Origin: Smallanthus sonchifolius
Lineage: Eukaryota > Streptophyta > Magnoliopsida > Asterales > Asteraceae
NCBI GenBank assembly: GCA_023525975.1
Contig: CM042027.1
Span: 87,018,007 to 87,082,006 of the forward strand
Reading direction: 5' to 3'
DNA length: 64,000 nt
How positions within the stretch are numbered: position 1 is the stretch's first letter; every line of letters starts with the position of its first letter. The notes below the pieces were generated by a model. The model did not search any database, had not been told where the DNA came from, and was given only the letters and a program-made list of their open reading frames with translations. The translations under genes and the position numbers were made by a program. Of this stretch, positions 34,229-46,777 are shown piece by piece.

Positions 34229-35014
34229 GGGAGGGCGGAGTGGAGGGACGGGCTTCGCACGGGTTGGACGGGTAGGACGGGTAACACCGCCGCATCAGTC
34301 GTGGGTTGCGCACGGGTTAAGTGGGACGGGTTTTAATACCCGTTTGAAGCCGCGAGCCATTCACCTAATCAAGCCGTTGGAGAGGACCGTTGGGAGGGGG
34401 GTGGGTTGGGTAATTAAATAAAAAAAAATTACCTATAAATATACATTTTACATACATAATTTTTGACACTCTTTTTTCAAACTCTAAAAAAATGGGTTCA
34501 TCCTCATCCAAAAAATATCGTCCCGAAGTGCGTGTCTCTCAACTGCAAAACCCTCGTTCAAGTCAACCGCAACGATCGCGTTCAAGTCAACCTCGGGCAT
34601 CTCATCCGCAACCGCAATATCAAAACCAACCGTTTCAATACCAAAACTAACAGTTTCAATCTCCGAACCTTTTCTTTCGATCGTACTCAAACATAAACGG
34701 GAAATTGCGGCAAAATACAATTGTCCGTGTAATTTTTAGGTTATTTTAGTTTTTTATTTTGATGTTTGACTTTTTTTTCTTTTTATTGTTTTTAAATTTT
34801 AGGTTTTTAATATGTATCATTTTAAATTTTATTTAATAAAATGTGGTTTTTTATTTGTTTTAGTGAAATAATTAAAAAAAAAATCAAGAGCTTATTAGTT
34901 TCACACCTTCCTCTTAGGATTGGAGAGGGTTCAAAAGAGTAAAAATGACATGACACATTTTAATTGGGTAAAAGAAGAGAGTTCCATAAACTTTTTTTTA
35001 TCACTCCTCCACCC
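34229..35014 (+). mobile_element. PIF/Harbinger derivative
   Basis: 786 bp flanked by TTA (34226-34228 and 35015-35017). Ends: GGGAGGGCGGAGTG and, inverted, GGGTGGAGGAGTG. The GC-rich 5' part gives way to a leader with TATAAATATA (34433-34442) and a short reading frame, then AT-rich sequence. The ORF1 and transposase bodies are missing. Confidence 0.75.
34492..34650 (+). pseudogene. N-terminus of a PIF/Harbinger ORF1-like protein
   Basis: 52 codons from ATG to TAA, very rich in Ser, Gln, Pro and Arg (begins MGSSSSKKYRPEVR). It follows a TATA box by about 55 bp. The start context CTCTAAAAAAATGG is shared with the reading frame at the window's right end (63957). In this superfamily ORF1 encodes a Myb/trihelix-like DNA-binding protein with a low-complexity N-terminus; here only that tail remains. 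Confidence 0.45.
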
Positions 35015-35017
35015 TTA

Positions 35018-36145
35018 GACTTTTAGGCATTATTAGACTACTTATAAAATACATGGACATTAAATTTATCTATCCTCACAATGTTTCATCAAGTATTTTG
35101 TATAAATACACATAACGAAACATAAATATTTTTCAAGATAATAATATTTCTATAATTAAGTGGATATATAAAAATATTCTGATGTTATAAAATTCTTCAA
35201 ACAAAACAATAGGCTTCATTTCATTAACTATAATATAAGACTAAATTATGGTTAGCATTTTCTAAAAAAAAATTACGACAGAATATAAAATGTATAAACA
35301 TATGGATATCGATTTTAATTGTTTTTTAATATTTTAATTTGAGAGCATAAATAAAACTTTGAAAAGCTTAAAAAGACAGCAAATGACACTATGACAGTGA
35401 ATACTGCCAACCTAAACTAACGGAGGAATCAATTGAGGCTTCAAACGGGATTATATTCCATTTTCAAACTTTTTTCTAATCTTGTCATTAGTTTATTTAA
35501 AAAAAAATTAATTCACTTAATAATACATTTTCTAAATATGTCGTGTTAGTAAATGCTTTATTTTTATTTAGTTACTAAAAATCTAGAGGCTGTGTAACGT
35601 TAAACGTTTTAAGTCATCAAGTTCATATCAAGAGAAAACAACCCTTTAGATTATATTATATAGTTTTAAAAAATATAACATAATATAATATGTTGAAGTG
35701 TTAAAAGTTGAAATTATTTAGATTGTATAATTGTTAAACATGTACTTGAATATATTTGATATTTCAAGTCGGTTTTTGAGTTGAGTTTAATATAGGGTTT
35801 TCGGTAATGGGTATCTTAACAGGTTTTCTTAAAGACATAAGACCATAAACATGTATACCCGTAACCCGATGGGTAATGAGTAACGGCTACCCGAGGTATT
35901 GGTCACAAATTTATAATCAAGTATGGGACCAAAACCGACTGACTCATTTGTGCTGTCCCGTTAACATGTAACTTAACCTCGCGTCAAGGTTTTCGGTTTA
36001 ACTATCCAATCTGGTTTTTGAAAGCACATTTTGCTTTTAATTTTAGACTTTAGAGTTACGGAAAATAGATTATGCATGTACACTTCTTCAACATGTGTTT
36101 CAAATATGGAATCTTTTTAAAGAAGACCGCATTTCCTCTATAAGA
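35018..36145. other. AT-rich intergenic stretch, no gene seen
   Basis: Only very short frames. No inverted or direct repeat stood out by eye. Confidence 0.4.
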
Positions 36146-36575
36146 CTAATACGTTAAAATCTCATGTATTACACGGGTTGAGTAAATAAAATATTATATA
36201 TTTAATAATAAAAAATTTATACTTTTAAAAATCTATGTACTATACGGGTTGAATAAACCGGTATATTACATCTTGAACTATTTATAAATAAATAATAAGT
36301 ATCTGTAATTAAATTTATATTAAAATTCTAAAAATAAATTATTTTAATATCATTATTCAATAGAGGCGGGGAAAAAAATGATACAAATGAACCAGAAAGT
36401 GACACGTGTTCATAAAATTTTAATATAAAGATTGTTATTTGATATTATTATTTAATAAGGGAGAAAAACAGAAAAATTAATATTTAATAGGAGAGAGAGG
36501 CGAGAAAATAAAGGTGAGGAGTAACCAGGGAATGACACGTGTCTTCCGTGGTTTTCCTTTATTATATAGTATAGA
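36146..36575 (-). mobile_element. Short Helitron-like element
   Basis: On the minus strand it starts A|TCTATACTATATAAT, with ACACGTGT nearby, and ends after CAACCCGTGTAATACA at TTAG|T (CTAG expected). A second 3'-like word (CAACCCGTATAGTACA) sits inside at about 36230-36260, as if ends had been stacked. It has the same layout as 16654-17068. Confidence 0.42.
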
Positions 36576-37540
36576 TTAATCTATTATTCATTCACTTAAA
36601 AAGTAAATTTATGACCTCTTTTTATTCCTTAACCATTTTAAGTTTAAACCACTAGTGTTCTATAATAATAATAAAACAAGTACTAAGCCCAAAAAACTAA
36701 TTTACTCTCAATATTATGTAAACTACACATTTTTGAATGTCAAAGTTTATTCAACAACATAACATGAAACAAAAGAAAAAAAACAAATCAAACACTTATA
36801 GACAAAATTACATAAATCAACCTTTATGTTTATACATAATTTTACTTACAGATTTTTAGCTTTATTAAACATTGTAACAAATTTATACCTTTCGCCCAAC
36901 TTACCTATAATTTATCCGTTAAATAAAGGCACATGTGTATCCAGTGAGAGCATATCCAACTTGTCTTGATTATAAATATACCCTCACGCGAAACACACGT
37001 GCAATGATTTAACGGAGAACTTAAACGAAAGTTAGATGAAATGTCTAAATTAAATTACAAAAGTTACGTTGTTTTATCAGGGCCGACTCATACCAATTTC
37101 TTAAAATTCTCTATTGGGTTATTGTTAATCTATTTAATCCTAATATATAAATATCAAAAAATATTTTATGCCATAAAGCGAACGTTGAAATTGAGACAAA
37201 TGGTGAAAGTTTTGTAAATATATAAAAAGGTTAAAATGTAATTTAATGAAGTGTCAAAACGTATAATGTTGACATAAAAGTTATGAAATTATCATTTCTC
37301 TCTGAAAACATAAAAGTTAAGAATACAAATTAAAGTAGTTTTTTTAATTTTTAATGTTTTTCAAACTTGTGAGCCTAAAACAATTGCTTTGGTTACTTGT
37401 ACTCTAAAGCCACTCTTGTGTGTCATGTAATTACTATTTTTTATTTGCATTAGAGTTCATTTATTTATTTATAAAAAAACAAAAACTTACAAAAGTTAAA
37501 AACGGAATGACATGATTAAAAGGAAAATAAAAATAATATT
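36576..37540. other. Upstream region of the plus-strand hydrolase gene
   Basis: AT-rich with no coding frame. No clear TATA box could be chosen. The C/T-rich, less AT-rich segment from about 37550 to 37873 is probably the 5' leader of the gene, so the start site is likely near 37550-37650. Confidence 0.4.
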
Positions 37541-37873
37541 AATTCAAAATGAAAAGAATAGTGAGTCCCCTCGTTGAAAAGCACGAGAAAACACCAACAA
37601 CCAACAAGAGAAAGAGCTCCTCCGTCGAAATTAACCAGACCTCTCCTCTCCATTGTCGCCCTCTTTCAAATCCCTATTTTTCAACCTCCTTTCCAAACCC
37701 TAACCCTAGCCATGCCCTCCGTTTGATTCCACACAAACCGAGAGCCTATTCGCCGGCGATCGCTCCACTTTACATGGCTGAGACGACGACGACGCCGCAT
37801 CTTCATCTGGCATCGGCTAGGGTTTCCATTTTTTTCATTCTTCAATCGCAGATCTCCTGATTGTTGGAACGGT

Positions 37874-40800
37874 ATGGCTGCCGGAAAGGGAGGGTTGTTT
37901 GAGAAACTATGGAGGTTTGTACGGACGATATATTTTATGGTGGTGATGGTGGCGTCGTTATTGGTCTTATCGCTTCCTGTTCTTGTGGCAATTGGCGATG
38001 TATTGGTTCCTTGTGTTTTGATTTCGAGTTTTACCTGCGTTAATTGCTACAGCTTCAAAGAGCATTTGCATAGATACTCGTTTACAAGTTCGTTGACAGA
38101 TATTCCTGTGGTTTCAGTTATCAGATCTCTCATAATCATCTGTATGTATGCAACTTTATTTTAATCTTCATATCTCTCTGTTTTGATCATAATGCACGTA
38201 TCTGTCTGTGTTTTGTAAGAATCAGCTATGAACTCCTACCTACTTTAATTGTGCATTTGAAGTGTTCATGTGTGATGTGTTAGCAATTCGTGTTGGTTTT
38301 GATTTTTAAATGGTTGTGTAATTGCCATTTCCCTAGTTAATTTGAACCTGAAATAAGGTTCATAACAGCTGGACAAGTAAAAAGTTCCTTTACATGTCTG
38401 GATGTTAAATGTTGGTACTTGATATTATTGAGTTATGCTTCATTTCCTGCGTATAAAAGTGAAACTCTAATGATGAACTGAAGTCATTGATAGTGCTTTT
38501 GTCCTCATTGCTTTCCGTTTGTTTACCTTTTGCTTTCATTGATTGCCATCTCTGCTAATTAAATGAGATAATGGAAAGAAGTAAGATGTTGAAGTGTTTC
38601 TTTACATGTAGAAGGTGTGACTATAAGAAGGATTGTTAAATGGTAATCTTACTGATATGAGTTTTCAATGGGCAAAGATGAGCATATATCTTGACATCAT
38701 CGATTTCGTAATTTAGACATTAAGCTTTAAATATGTTATTTTTAAATGCATAACTGTGAAATAATAATACCACTCCTGAATTAGGACCTTTTTTAATTAG
38801 TGTTGTATGAATCCCTCATTTGTAATTTCAGGTGTTTATATGATTTGTGATGGACCTGTGCTTACACATGGGCAATATCTTGGAACAGTTACATTGTGCT
38901 CCACCTTTTCAATTCTTCTTTTATCAGCAAAAGTTTGTATTTTCACTGTCAATTCACAACTTGAAGCTGAGGCTTCATCTTCTCCTTCAAGACAAAGGCT
39001 TCATCTAAAGAAATCATGGGGAATGCCTGTATTATTTCTATCGTCTGTGGTTTTTGCTCTTGGGCATATTGTTATTGCTTACCGGGCAAGCTGCAGAGCA
39101 CGGAGAAAACTTATGCTTCACCGAATTGATCCTGAATCAGTATGTTTAGTTACTGCTTTTTTGAAAAAAAAAAGTATGATACACTCTTTAGTTCTAGTTT
39201 GGTTCTTATTATTGTTATTTGTAATTTGTAGGTTCTTTCAAGCAAGCTTTTATTTACATCTGGGTATGCTAAAGTACCACGATCTCCAACTCCGGCTGGT
39301 CGGACACCAAAAAGTGACAGTGAAATTAGACGAAAACCCACGGGGCAAGGTCATAATGATGGTGAACTCCCAGTTAGATTACTTGCTGATGTGGACAGTT
39401 TATTCATGGGTTGCCAGGGTGTCACTCTTCACTACAAACTTAGCATGCCTAGTCCACCTTCACGTACACTATCTTCTACCCTGACCGAGAGGCCATTTAT
39501 AAATATTATTCCAAAAACACAATATCATCTTCGCAGGAGCTTTAGCAATCAAGTTCACACATCTCCTCTGTATGCTCCATTATTAGATGGTGCTAACTTC
39601 CCAGTTGTACTTTCTGAAGAAATTCCTATTTTCAGTTTAAATGAAGGGAATGATGAGCATGTGATCATGAAACCTGTTTTTCACCCACTTGAACAAGTTT
39701 CAGAAGTAAATGGCCAGTTTGGGATAGTTTTGGTGCATGGGTTTGGTGGGGGTGTATTCTCATGGAGGCATGTTATGGGTGAGTTATCTAGACATGTTAA
39801 CTGTATTGTGGCGGCTTTTGACCGTCCTGGTTGGGGTTTAACTTCAAGACCAAGGCGAGATGAATGGGAATCAAATATTTTTCCCAACCCATACATGCTT
39901 GATACTCAGGTGATGAATCCACATGTCTAAACTTTTCATGAGAATATAATCTTTTATTAGCAAACCTTGCAATTGTCAGACTCATATAAGTTATAAATCA
40001 AGCATCCATCTAAACTGCATATTTGTAAAAAATTTCCAGGTTGACATGCTTCTTTTGTTCTGTAAAGAAATGGGGCTTTCTTCGGTTGTTCTTGTTGGTC
40101 ATGATGATGGAGGCCTTCTTGCTTTAAAGGCTGCACAAAGAGTAAATACTTCTTCGAATCCTGTTGATGTAAGTCAACCGTTTTTTGTATATTTTTTAGA
40201 CATTTTTAAATCTTAAAAAAAAAGATTACATGGTAGATTAAGAAGAAACATTTTCAGGTGAAAATTAAAGGTGTAGTATTGCTGACAACAACTTTGTCAA
40301 GAGAAGTTGTCCCTGGATTTGCTAGAATACTCATGCGTACGTCGTTAGGAAAGAAGCATTTGGTTCGTCCTTTACTCCGAACAGAAATTTCACAGGTTGT
40401 TAACAGGCGGGCATGGTATGATGCTACCAAGCTAACAACGGACGTGTTAAGCCTTTACAAGGTATCTATGTATATACATGATTCTGGCAAATAATATTTT
40501 TTTAAAATTCATATATTTTCTTCTTCACATTATTGAAAGTGATGTTTTGTTATGGCACCAGACGCCATTATGTGTGGAAGGTTGGGATGAAGCATTACAT
40601 GAGATTGGTAAGTTATCATCTGAAACAATTTTCACACAACAAAATGAATCTTTGCTGGTTAAAGCAGTAGACGACACACCACTTTTGGTTATTGCTGGAG
40701 CTGAAGATGCTCTTGTTCCTCTAAAATCTGTTCAAGCCATGGCATCCAAGTTTGTAAATTCTGTGAGTTTATTCTATTTCCATCCCGGTCCCTCTTCTTT

Positions 40801-41274
40801 TCTTACCAATATATCAAGTTTCTTAGTATTTTTGTCTCCTGGTCCGTGGGCAGAGGTTGAAAAACGGGGTAGTTGGGTAACAGGTTTGAGTAGGACTTGG
40901 ACTTTTACATTTCTAAATCTTTTATAAAGAGTTAAAAGCGTTAAATATAAATAAATCTAAAGCTGTAAAATTCTGAACAAAACGAGTTAGGAGGTTGTAT
41001 GCATTAAAAATAAACTTTGGGTGACTTTGAAGTTTCAATATGTTGTTCAACCTGTATGACCCGTTTGAGATCAAACCTAGCTCAAATCGACCCGTTTACA
41101 AGTGAGCTGAAATTGCCACCTTTTATCTGACTGGAAATTACATATATGCAGAGGCTAGTTGCAATATCTGGTTGTGGCCATCTGCCTCACGAGGAGTGCC
41201 CGAAGGCGTTGCTTGCAGCTGTATTACCATTTATTAGCAAACTGTTAATTTCAGTAGATTCTGAAATGGAATAG
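37874..41274 (+). CDS. Membrane-anchored alpha/beta hydrolase with Asp at the nucleophile position
   Basis: Seven exons: 37874-38141, 38832-39139, 39232-39909, 40040-40168, 40258-40461, 40562-40762 and 41152-41274 (TAG). Together they encode 636 aa, and all introns are GT-AG. The ATG follows a C/T-rich leader and begins MAAGKGGLFEKLW. Hydrophobic segments at about 15-45, 105-128 and 150-172 suggest a membrane-anchored N-terminal part. The hydrolase domain follows: oxyanion motif HGFGGG (361-366), elbow GHDDGG with Asp440 where Ser is usual, acid Asp578 in GAEDALVP, and His606 in GCGHLPHEECP. An Asp nucleophile is known in epoxide hydrolases and haloalkane dehalogenases; activity here is unknown. 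The sequence closely recalls the Arabidopsis At1g52750 / At1g15490 / At1g80280 group. The leader holds an open frame in another register (from 37549) that I take as untranslated. Confidence 0.9.
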
Positions 41275-42180
41275 GGGATCTTAGCAATAGGTTAATTTAA
41301 AATTTGGTGAGGGTTTGAGGTTTGGTCCCTTTTATTCATCTCAAGAGGAATGGGTCCAAATTTCCCGTTCCTTGAGTGTATTTTTGATAAGTCGGGCCCT
41401 GGTTCCAAGTTTCGGACGGGCTAAAGAGCGCTCTTACTCACGTGTAATTTGTTTACTCGTTTGCGGTTGGCATTATCAAATTGTTTATAACCCTGTTGTG
41501 AACAGTTAACTGTTCTAAACAGCCGTTGTTGAATCAAGTTGTTTGTTATATATGATACACCAATTCATTATGTTTGTGATTTGTCCGTAAACATTTTTAA
41601 TGGGCACTTTTATTAATAATTGCGCCTTTTTTGAACTTATTAGGGATAAGTACTTTTATTCTTTTGCCGGTCTTAACAACCATGATGCATATTAGGCCAG
41701 GTGTTGGTACGATGAGGGTGAATACGTCACACACCGCAGCAGGAGGGGGTGGTGTTGCTGTACATCGGTGCATGCCACATCACCCGCAATTCACTGCACC
41801 CTTCTTGATTTATTCACAAATCACATAAAATGCGCTAAATAACCGTCGCACCATGCTGCAGCTACAGAGTGTTACGTATCCGTCTTTGTATTATAGTTAA
41901 AGAAATAGGTACAAAGAGTGTATATTATTCTTATAAATTTTCTTCTTATAACTGGGTTTCTATTGAACGTATCTATTAGAGACTATTACTCATTTATAAG
42001 AAGGGATGGACTTATTCTTTGTAAGGAAAATGATATGTTACTAGATCATGATTAAAAAGTCATAACAACCTTCTAGTTTTTCTTAATTTTATCATTATCT
42101 TTAAGTATAAAGATTTTTTCAAAAGAATATGAATTTATCTGTTCTTATCAACAAAGAATATTTTAAAAAGTTGAAAATAG
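41275..42180. other. 3' flank of the hydrolase gene
   Basis: Probably the 3' UTR for the first few hundred bases. No further gene. A GC-rich patch at 41690-41790 (CAGGTGTTGGTACGATGAGG, then CACCGCAGCAGGAGGGG) resembles the interior of Harbinger-type MITEs, but its ends were not found. Confidence 0.35.
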
Positions 42181-42188
42181 ATTGATAA

Positions 42189-42189
<1 letters not shown>

Positions 42190-42227
<38 letters not shown>
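42190..42227. repeat. (TA)n microsatellite
   Basis: About 19 uninterrupted TA units. Another (TA)n run lies at about 32636-32660, inside the solo LTR. Confidence 0.9.
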
Positions 42228-42231
<4 letters not shown>

Positions 42232-42344
42232 GTTAAAACCCTACAAAGTGTAGGAACGAACCACAGCACGACACGTGTACAATGGGGGAAAAATAAGGAA
42301 AAGGGCAATTGCGTCAAAAGACTTTAAACAAATGAAGGAATCTG

Positions 42345-43831
42345 CACATGCAAGTCACATGCCATTTCCCCTATTTTTTAAAACGTCCATAACTTTTTTA
42401 TACGTAATTATTTTTTTAAAAAAATTTCACCATAAAATCGAGCGTCTTTTTATCTTTCCAACGAGTATGGTATTGCTATATTAAAAAAAAAGACTAACCG
42501 GGTGTTGTTTGAAATTGAGAGTTTTTATGGTGTTTTATGTTTATGGTGTTGAAATTTAAGCTAAAGTGTAAAACACCATAACAGAAGCAAAACGTCATAA
42601 GCATAAACACGTCAAAATAACATGACTAAAAAAGCAAAAAAAAATACCATGTTGAAATTTGTAATTGTGAAAACGCCATGACAAAAAAAAAACTAAAACG
42701 CCATATTCAAATTGGCATCTAGGTGTAAAACACCATGACCCAAAACTCTTTGTTGAAAAACACCATGACTAGAAAAACCCAATGTTGAAAAACATCATGA
42801 CTAGAAAAACCCAATGTTAAAAAACACCAGTTGAAAACACCATGTTGAAAACTCACTTTAATTCGAACACAGGCTTAACCAAGTTTATGTTTATGGTATT
42901 GAAATTTTAAGCTAAAAGTGTAAAACACCATGACAGAAGCAAAAACGCCATAAACATAAATTATGGCGTTTTTGTGTTTGTCATGGTGTTTTACATTTTT
43001 GGCATAAAATTTCAATCGACGATTAGTTTTTCATTGTGTTTTATACTTTAACTTCCATATACATGGTGTTTTGCCATGTTTGTGTTTATGTTGTTTTACC
43101 TTTTTTTAAACGTCTAGTTCAACATAAATTATACGTCACAGTTGTAAAACACAATAACAAACTAAATCGCCATGTGAAAACACCATGAACAAAAAACACC
43201 ATGTGGAAATTTGGCGTTTTAATTTTTCATTGTGATTCTGAAAACACATGTTTAAACTAAAACGCCATGTTGAAAGAGTTTATAAAGAAACTAAAACGTC
43301 ATGTTAGATCATAATTTGTCATTGTGATTTATCAAAGAGTTTATAAAGAAACTAAAACACCATGACTAAAAACACCATGTTGAAATATGTCATTTTGAAA
43401 ACACCATGACCAAAAAAGCTAAACGCCATGTTGAAGTTGACCTCTATATGTAAAACACAATAACTAGAAAGACTCTATGTTGAAAAACACCATAACCTAA
43501 AAAACTCCATAGTGAAAAAACACCATAGATCTAAAACACAATGTTGAAAAAAAAACTCACTTTCAATGTTATTTAAATAAAAACAATTTAAAAGAATATA
43601 TATATATATATATATATATAATAAAAAACTAATTGTAATGTTGAAAACACCATGACCAAAAAAGCTAAAACGCCATGTTCAAAATGACCACATGTGTAAA
43701 ACACCATAACTAGAAAAACTTTATGTTGAAAAACACTCAGTTAAAAACACCATAGCTTTAAAACACCATAAATATAAAACACCATGTTTGGTAAAACCCA
43801 CTTTAATGTTATTTTAAAAAAAACGATTTAA

Positions 43832-43872
<41 letters not shown>

Positions 43873-44195
43873 CTAATCGTAATGTTGAAAACACCATAAC
43901 CAAAAAAGCTAAAACGGCATGTTGAAAATGACCCACATATGTAAAACATCATAACTAGAAAAACACATAGATCTAAAACACCATGTACAAAAAAACCCAC
44001 GTTAATGTCATCTAAACATAAACGATTTTAAAGAGTATATAAATATAACAATACCATACTCGTTGGAAAGATAAAAAACGTTCGATTTTATGGTGAATTT
44101 TAAAAAAAATAATAATGACGTATAAAAAAGTTATGGACTTTTAAAAAAAATTGGGGAAATGACATGTGACTTACATGTGCACTTTTTGACTTGAC
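42345..44195. mobile_element. Foldback element with an AAAACACCATG repeat interior
   Basis: Terminal inverted arms of about 145-165 bp (42345-42490 and 44030-44195) share GTCACATG, ATAACTTTTTTATACGT, TTCACCATAAAATCGA and CTTTCCAACGAGTATGGTAT in mirrored order. Between them, about 1.5 kb consists of dozens of variants of AAAACACCATG(TTGAAA) and AAAACGCCATG, with some inverted copies (CATGGTGTTTTA at 42960-43090). (AT)n and (ATA)n tracts lie at about 43596-43621 and 43838-43870. No coding frame. The long arms suggest a MULE/foldback type. Confidence 0.7.
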
Positions 44196-44439
44196 TCTTC
44201 TCTTAATACCATTCCTGGTGCTTTTTCACTTGCTATTATTTACAAAAATGTCACCGCGTGAATCTCATCCACAAATCACAAAGATCTTATGGCTGAGATT
44301 CCTTCCTACACTTTTTAGAGTTTTGAGCATTTGTAACAGAACATCTACCTATATATATATATTATAAATTTTAAAACTAAATTATGATTTATATAAGCAA
44401 AATATTAATTTTTAATAAAATATTAATGCGTTAAAATTA

Positions 44440-44600
44440 AAGGTGTTCACGGTTCGGTTTTGACGGGATCAGGTCAAACCGTGAGTCAAATTATCAGTAA
44501 CAGATTTTTATTATTGAAAACCAAAACCAAACCTGAACTGTTGAAATTAAAAACCGGTTTCACGGTTTAGGCTCATTATTTATACAAGTTGTTTAAAATA
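44440..44600. other. Degraded CCGGTTT-type repeat patch
   Basis: AGGTGTTCACGGTTCGG opens a patch with AAAACCGGTTTCACGGTTT. It looks like one end of the element type seen at 17.1 and 22.1 kb. A mirror-image end (AAATGTGCACCTCTAGT) lies at about 53200. Confidence 0.3.
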
Positions 44601-44911
44601 AGACACGAAATATAAAAAATATGGTTTAGTTTCATAGTTTCAACACATTTTTGTAATACATATTTTGTTTTTTTATAAGAGTCTCTTTATGTCGATACCT
44701 ACCGTCAAACTTATCTCCTATATGAGGGATTTTAGCTAATCTCATTCAACCTTAATCAATTTGCATTTGTCGTCAAAGCAAAGCTACCAAAACTTGATGT
44801 CCAAAAGTTTGTCAGAAAAAATGTTGTACAAAAATGTAGTTGTATAAAAATGCAGCAATCCAACATAACAAAAGTATAATTGTATAAAAAATTAAAAATA
44901 GCAGCCCATTA

Positions 44912-45196
44912 GGGTGGAGGGGGCACTCAAGTTGTTAAGTCACATCAAACCACACATCCACCAATGACACAGTGACACGTCATTTGAAGCCACAAGAAGT
45001 CTCAGAGGTGGGGTCACACCAAGCCACACACTCACCATGGGCTCCAACGGTCAAATAAACAGTCAGATTTTTACCCAAAAGCACGGCGCTAGGAAGCCGT
45101 AAACCATAGCCGTGCTATGTCGTAGTGATGGCGGCGGCGGTGTTGCCGTGGGAGCCGCATGATGCCGCAATGGCAAGCCGTGGGAGCCCATCACCC
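44912..45196. mobile_element. PIF/Harbinger-type MITE
   Basis: 285 bp flanked by TTA (44909-44911 and 45197-45199). Ends GGGTGGAGGGGGC and, inverted, GGGTGATGGGC. The GC-rich, CG-containing interior (GATGGCGGCGGCGGTGTTGC) and the TIR family match the element at 34229. Confidence 0.75.
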
Positions 45197-45761
45197 TTAG
45201 TTCACTTAGGGGGCGTTTGGTTTGTGGAGTTCGTTGGAATTGGAATTTTAAGGAATTAAATTTAGAATTATAATTTGTATAAAGGATTTGGAATCTAAAT
45301 GTAAATGTTACAGTCTCAACCAACATTGTTTACTAGATCAGATTGTTGCTTAAGAGGTGTTGAATTGATTGACATTTGCTAATGATTATGTATATGGTTA
45401 TAGGTCAATGCTTTTTTAATTTAAAGTTCAGCTCATGTTTCATGAGCACGAAGTTCCATTCGATTCGAGTATGTGATTCCAGATTTCCAATAACAAAGTT
45501 GAATCAAGTTATATGTTCCACCAACATTAAAGCTTGAAAATACGAATGGGAGTGCTTAGTAAAACTGCTTATATGGTCCCCCAATGGTGGTGGTTGGTGG
45601 CGGCGTTTGGCGGGTTGTGATGGTGGCAGTGGCCAGGGACGGGGTGACGGCGGTGGTCGGTAGTGGCGGCGGTGGGCGGGCTGCAGTTTGTGGAATAGGG
45701 GTGGCGGCGGTGGTAATTGAGTGTAAATCTATGATGATTATGCTACTGTGACTGCATGTTG

Positions 45762-45860
45762 TCAACAAAAGTGAAAGTTATGACTATCACCAGTCAAACC
45801 GTTAGTATGGATTATTATCGGCCAATAAGTCATAATTTATATTATTAAAATCAAATTTGC
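45762..45860. mobile_element. One arm of the MULE-like MITE family found in the ASI1-like gene
   Basis: About 100 bp align with 48195-48290: AAAGTGAAAGTTA, GTATGGATTA, AATAAGTCATAATTTA and CAAATTTGCC in the same order. The matching left arm was not found here. Confidence 0.55.
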
Positions 45861-46049
45861 CCAGATTTTTTTATATAATGGACCTTTTCATGTTGAATTG
45901 AGCATGAGTAATTTAACATACAACTCAGATGACACGTTAACATACAAAACAATGTATGTTTATTACTGTTTATCGTTCATGTTCGAACCATGTTTTGCTA
46001 TGTAGAAATGCATACGCAGAACCACTGGGACAACACTATATGCTATTAT

Positions 46050-46201
46050 CAGTGGCGGATCCAGGAAAATTTCGAAGGGGGTTCACCCTATAATATTTTA
46101 GGGGGTTCACCCCAGTTTTTTTACCTACCGTTACACTAAAATTTCGAAACTCGGGGGGTTCCTGTGCACCCCCCCCCCCGCTTCACTTAAGTCCGCCCCT
46201 G
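46050..46201. mobile_element. Small hAT MITE
   Basis: 152 bp flanked by the perfect 8-bp duplication GCTATTAT (46042-46049 and 46202-46209). Ends CAGTGGCGGATCC and, inverted, CAGGGGCGGACTT. The interior has GGGGGTTCACCC repeats and a poly-C run. All features fit hAT MITEs. Confidence 0.85.
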
Positions 46202-46316
46202 GCTATTATCTTCGGTAAATGTGTGTATATCCATAACTAAGATTGTTAAATTAAAAAATAAAAGATCATTCAACTCCTGTCACGCAACATTTTCTATTAT
46301 ATGTTACTAGCTTAAA

Positions 46317-46520
46317 ACCTATGTATTACACGAGTTGAATAAATATACCTTGTTTTAAACCAGCAGTTTCTATGAAGATTTGTATGTTAGATGTTATTGG
46401 TGAAATAGTTATTTTAAAAAAATATTTTATATAAAGAATGAAAAAAAATGTTCAATGAACAAACATATTTTTTTAAAACGTTTTATATAAATAATTATAG
46501 AAATCATTATTATTAAATAA
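46317..46520 (-). mobile_element. Helitron-like 3' end fragment
   Basis: The minus strand ends CAACTCGTGTAATACATAGG...TTAAGCTAG|T, the same 3' end as at 16654 and 36146. The 5' end could not be found before the ASI1-like gene. Confidence 0.4.
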
Positions 46521-46777
46521 ACCATTAAGAGGTAAACTGTTAGCGAAACAAGCACCCTTACCTCTGACTAATTCAGAGGTAACCTTTTAATTGAATTATT
46601 AATAGGCAATCAAACAGCCCTAATTGAGTTTGTAAATTCTAATTAAAAATAGTAAAAATACTTATAATATTTTAAATATTTAATAAAAATAATATAAAAT
46701 AAAAAAGAACATTACAAAGAAACATATATATTGACTTCTGAAAAACCCTTGACCAGTGACACCACAGTCCCCAATCC

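Noticed and set aside
37549..37860. 103-codon frame just upstream of the plus-strand hydrolase
   Set aside because: It ends before the main ATG, has UTR-like composition and no recognisable motif. It was treated as leader sequence, though it could be an upstream reading frame.
45556..45768. 70-codon Thr/Pro-rich minus-strand frame
   Set aside because: It reads a GGTGGCGG-rich low-complexity tract and is probably MITE interior.
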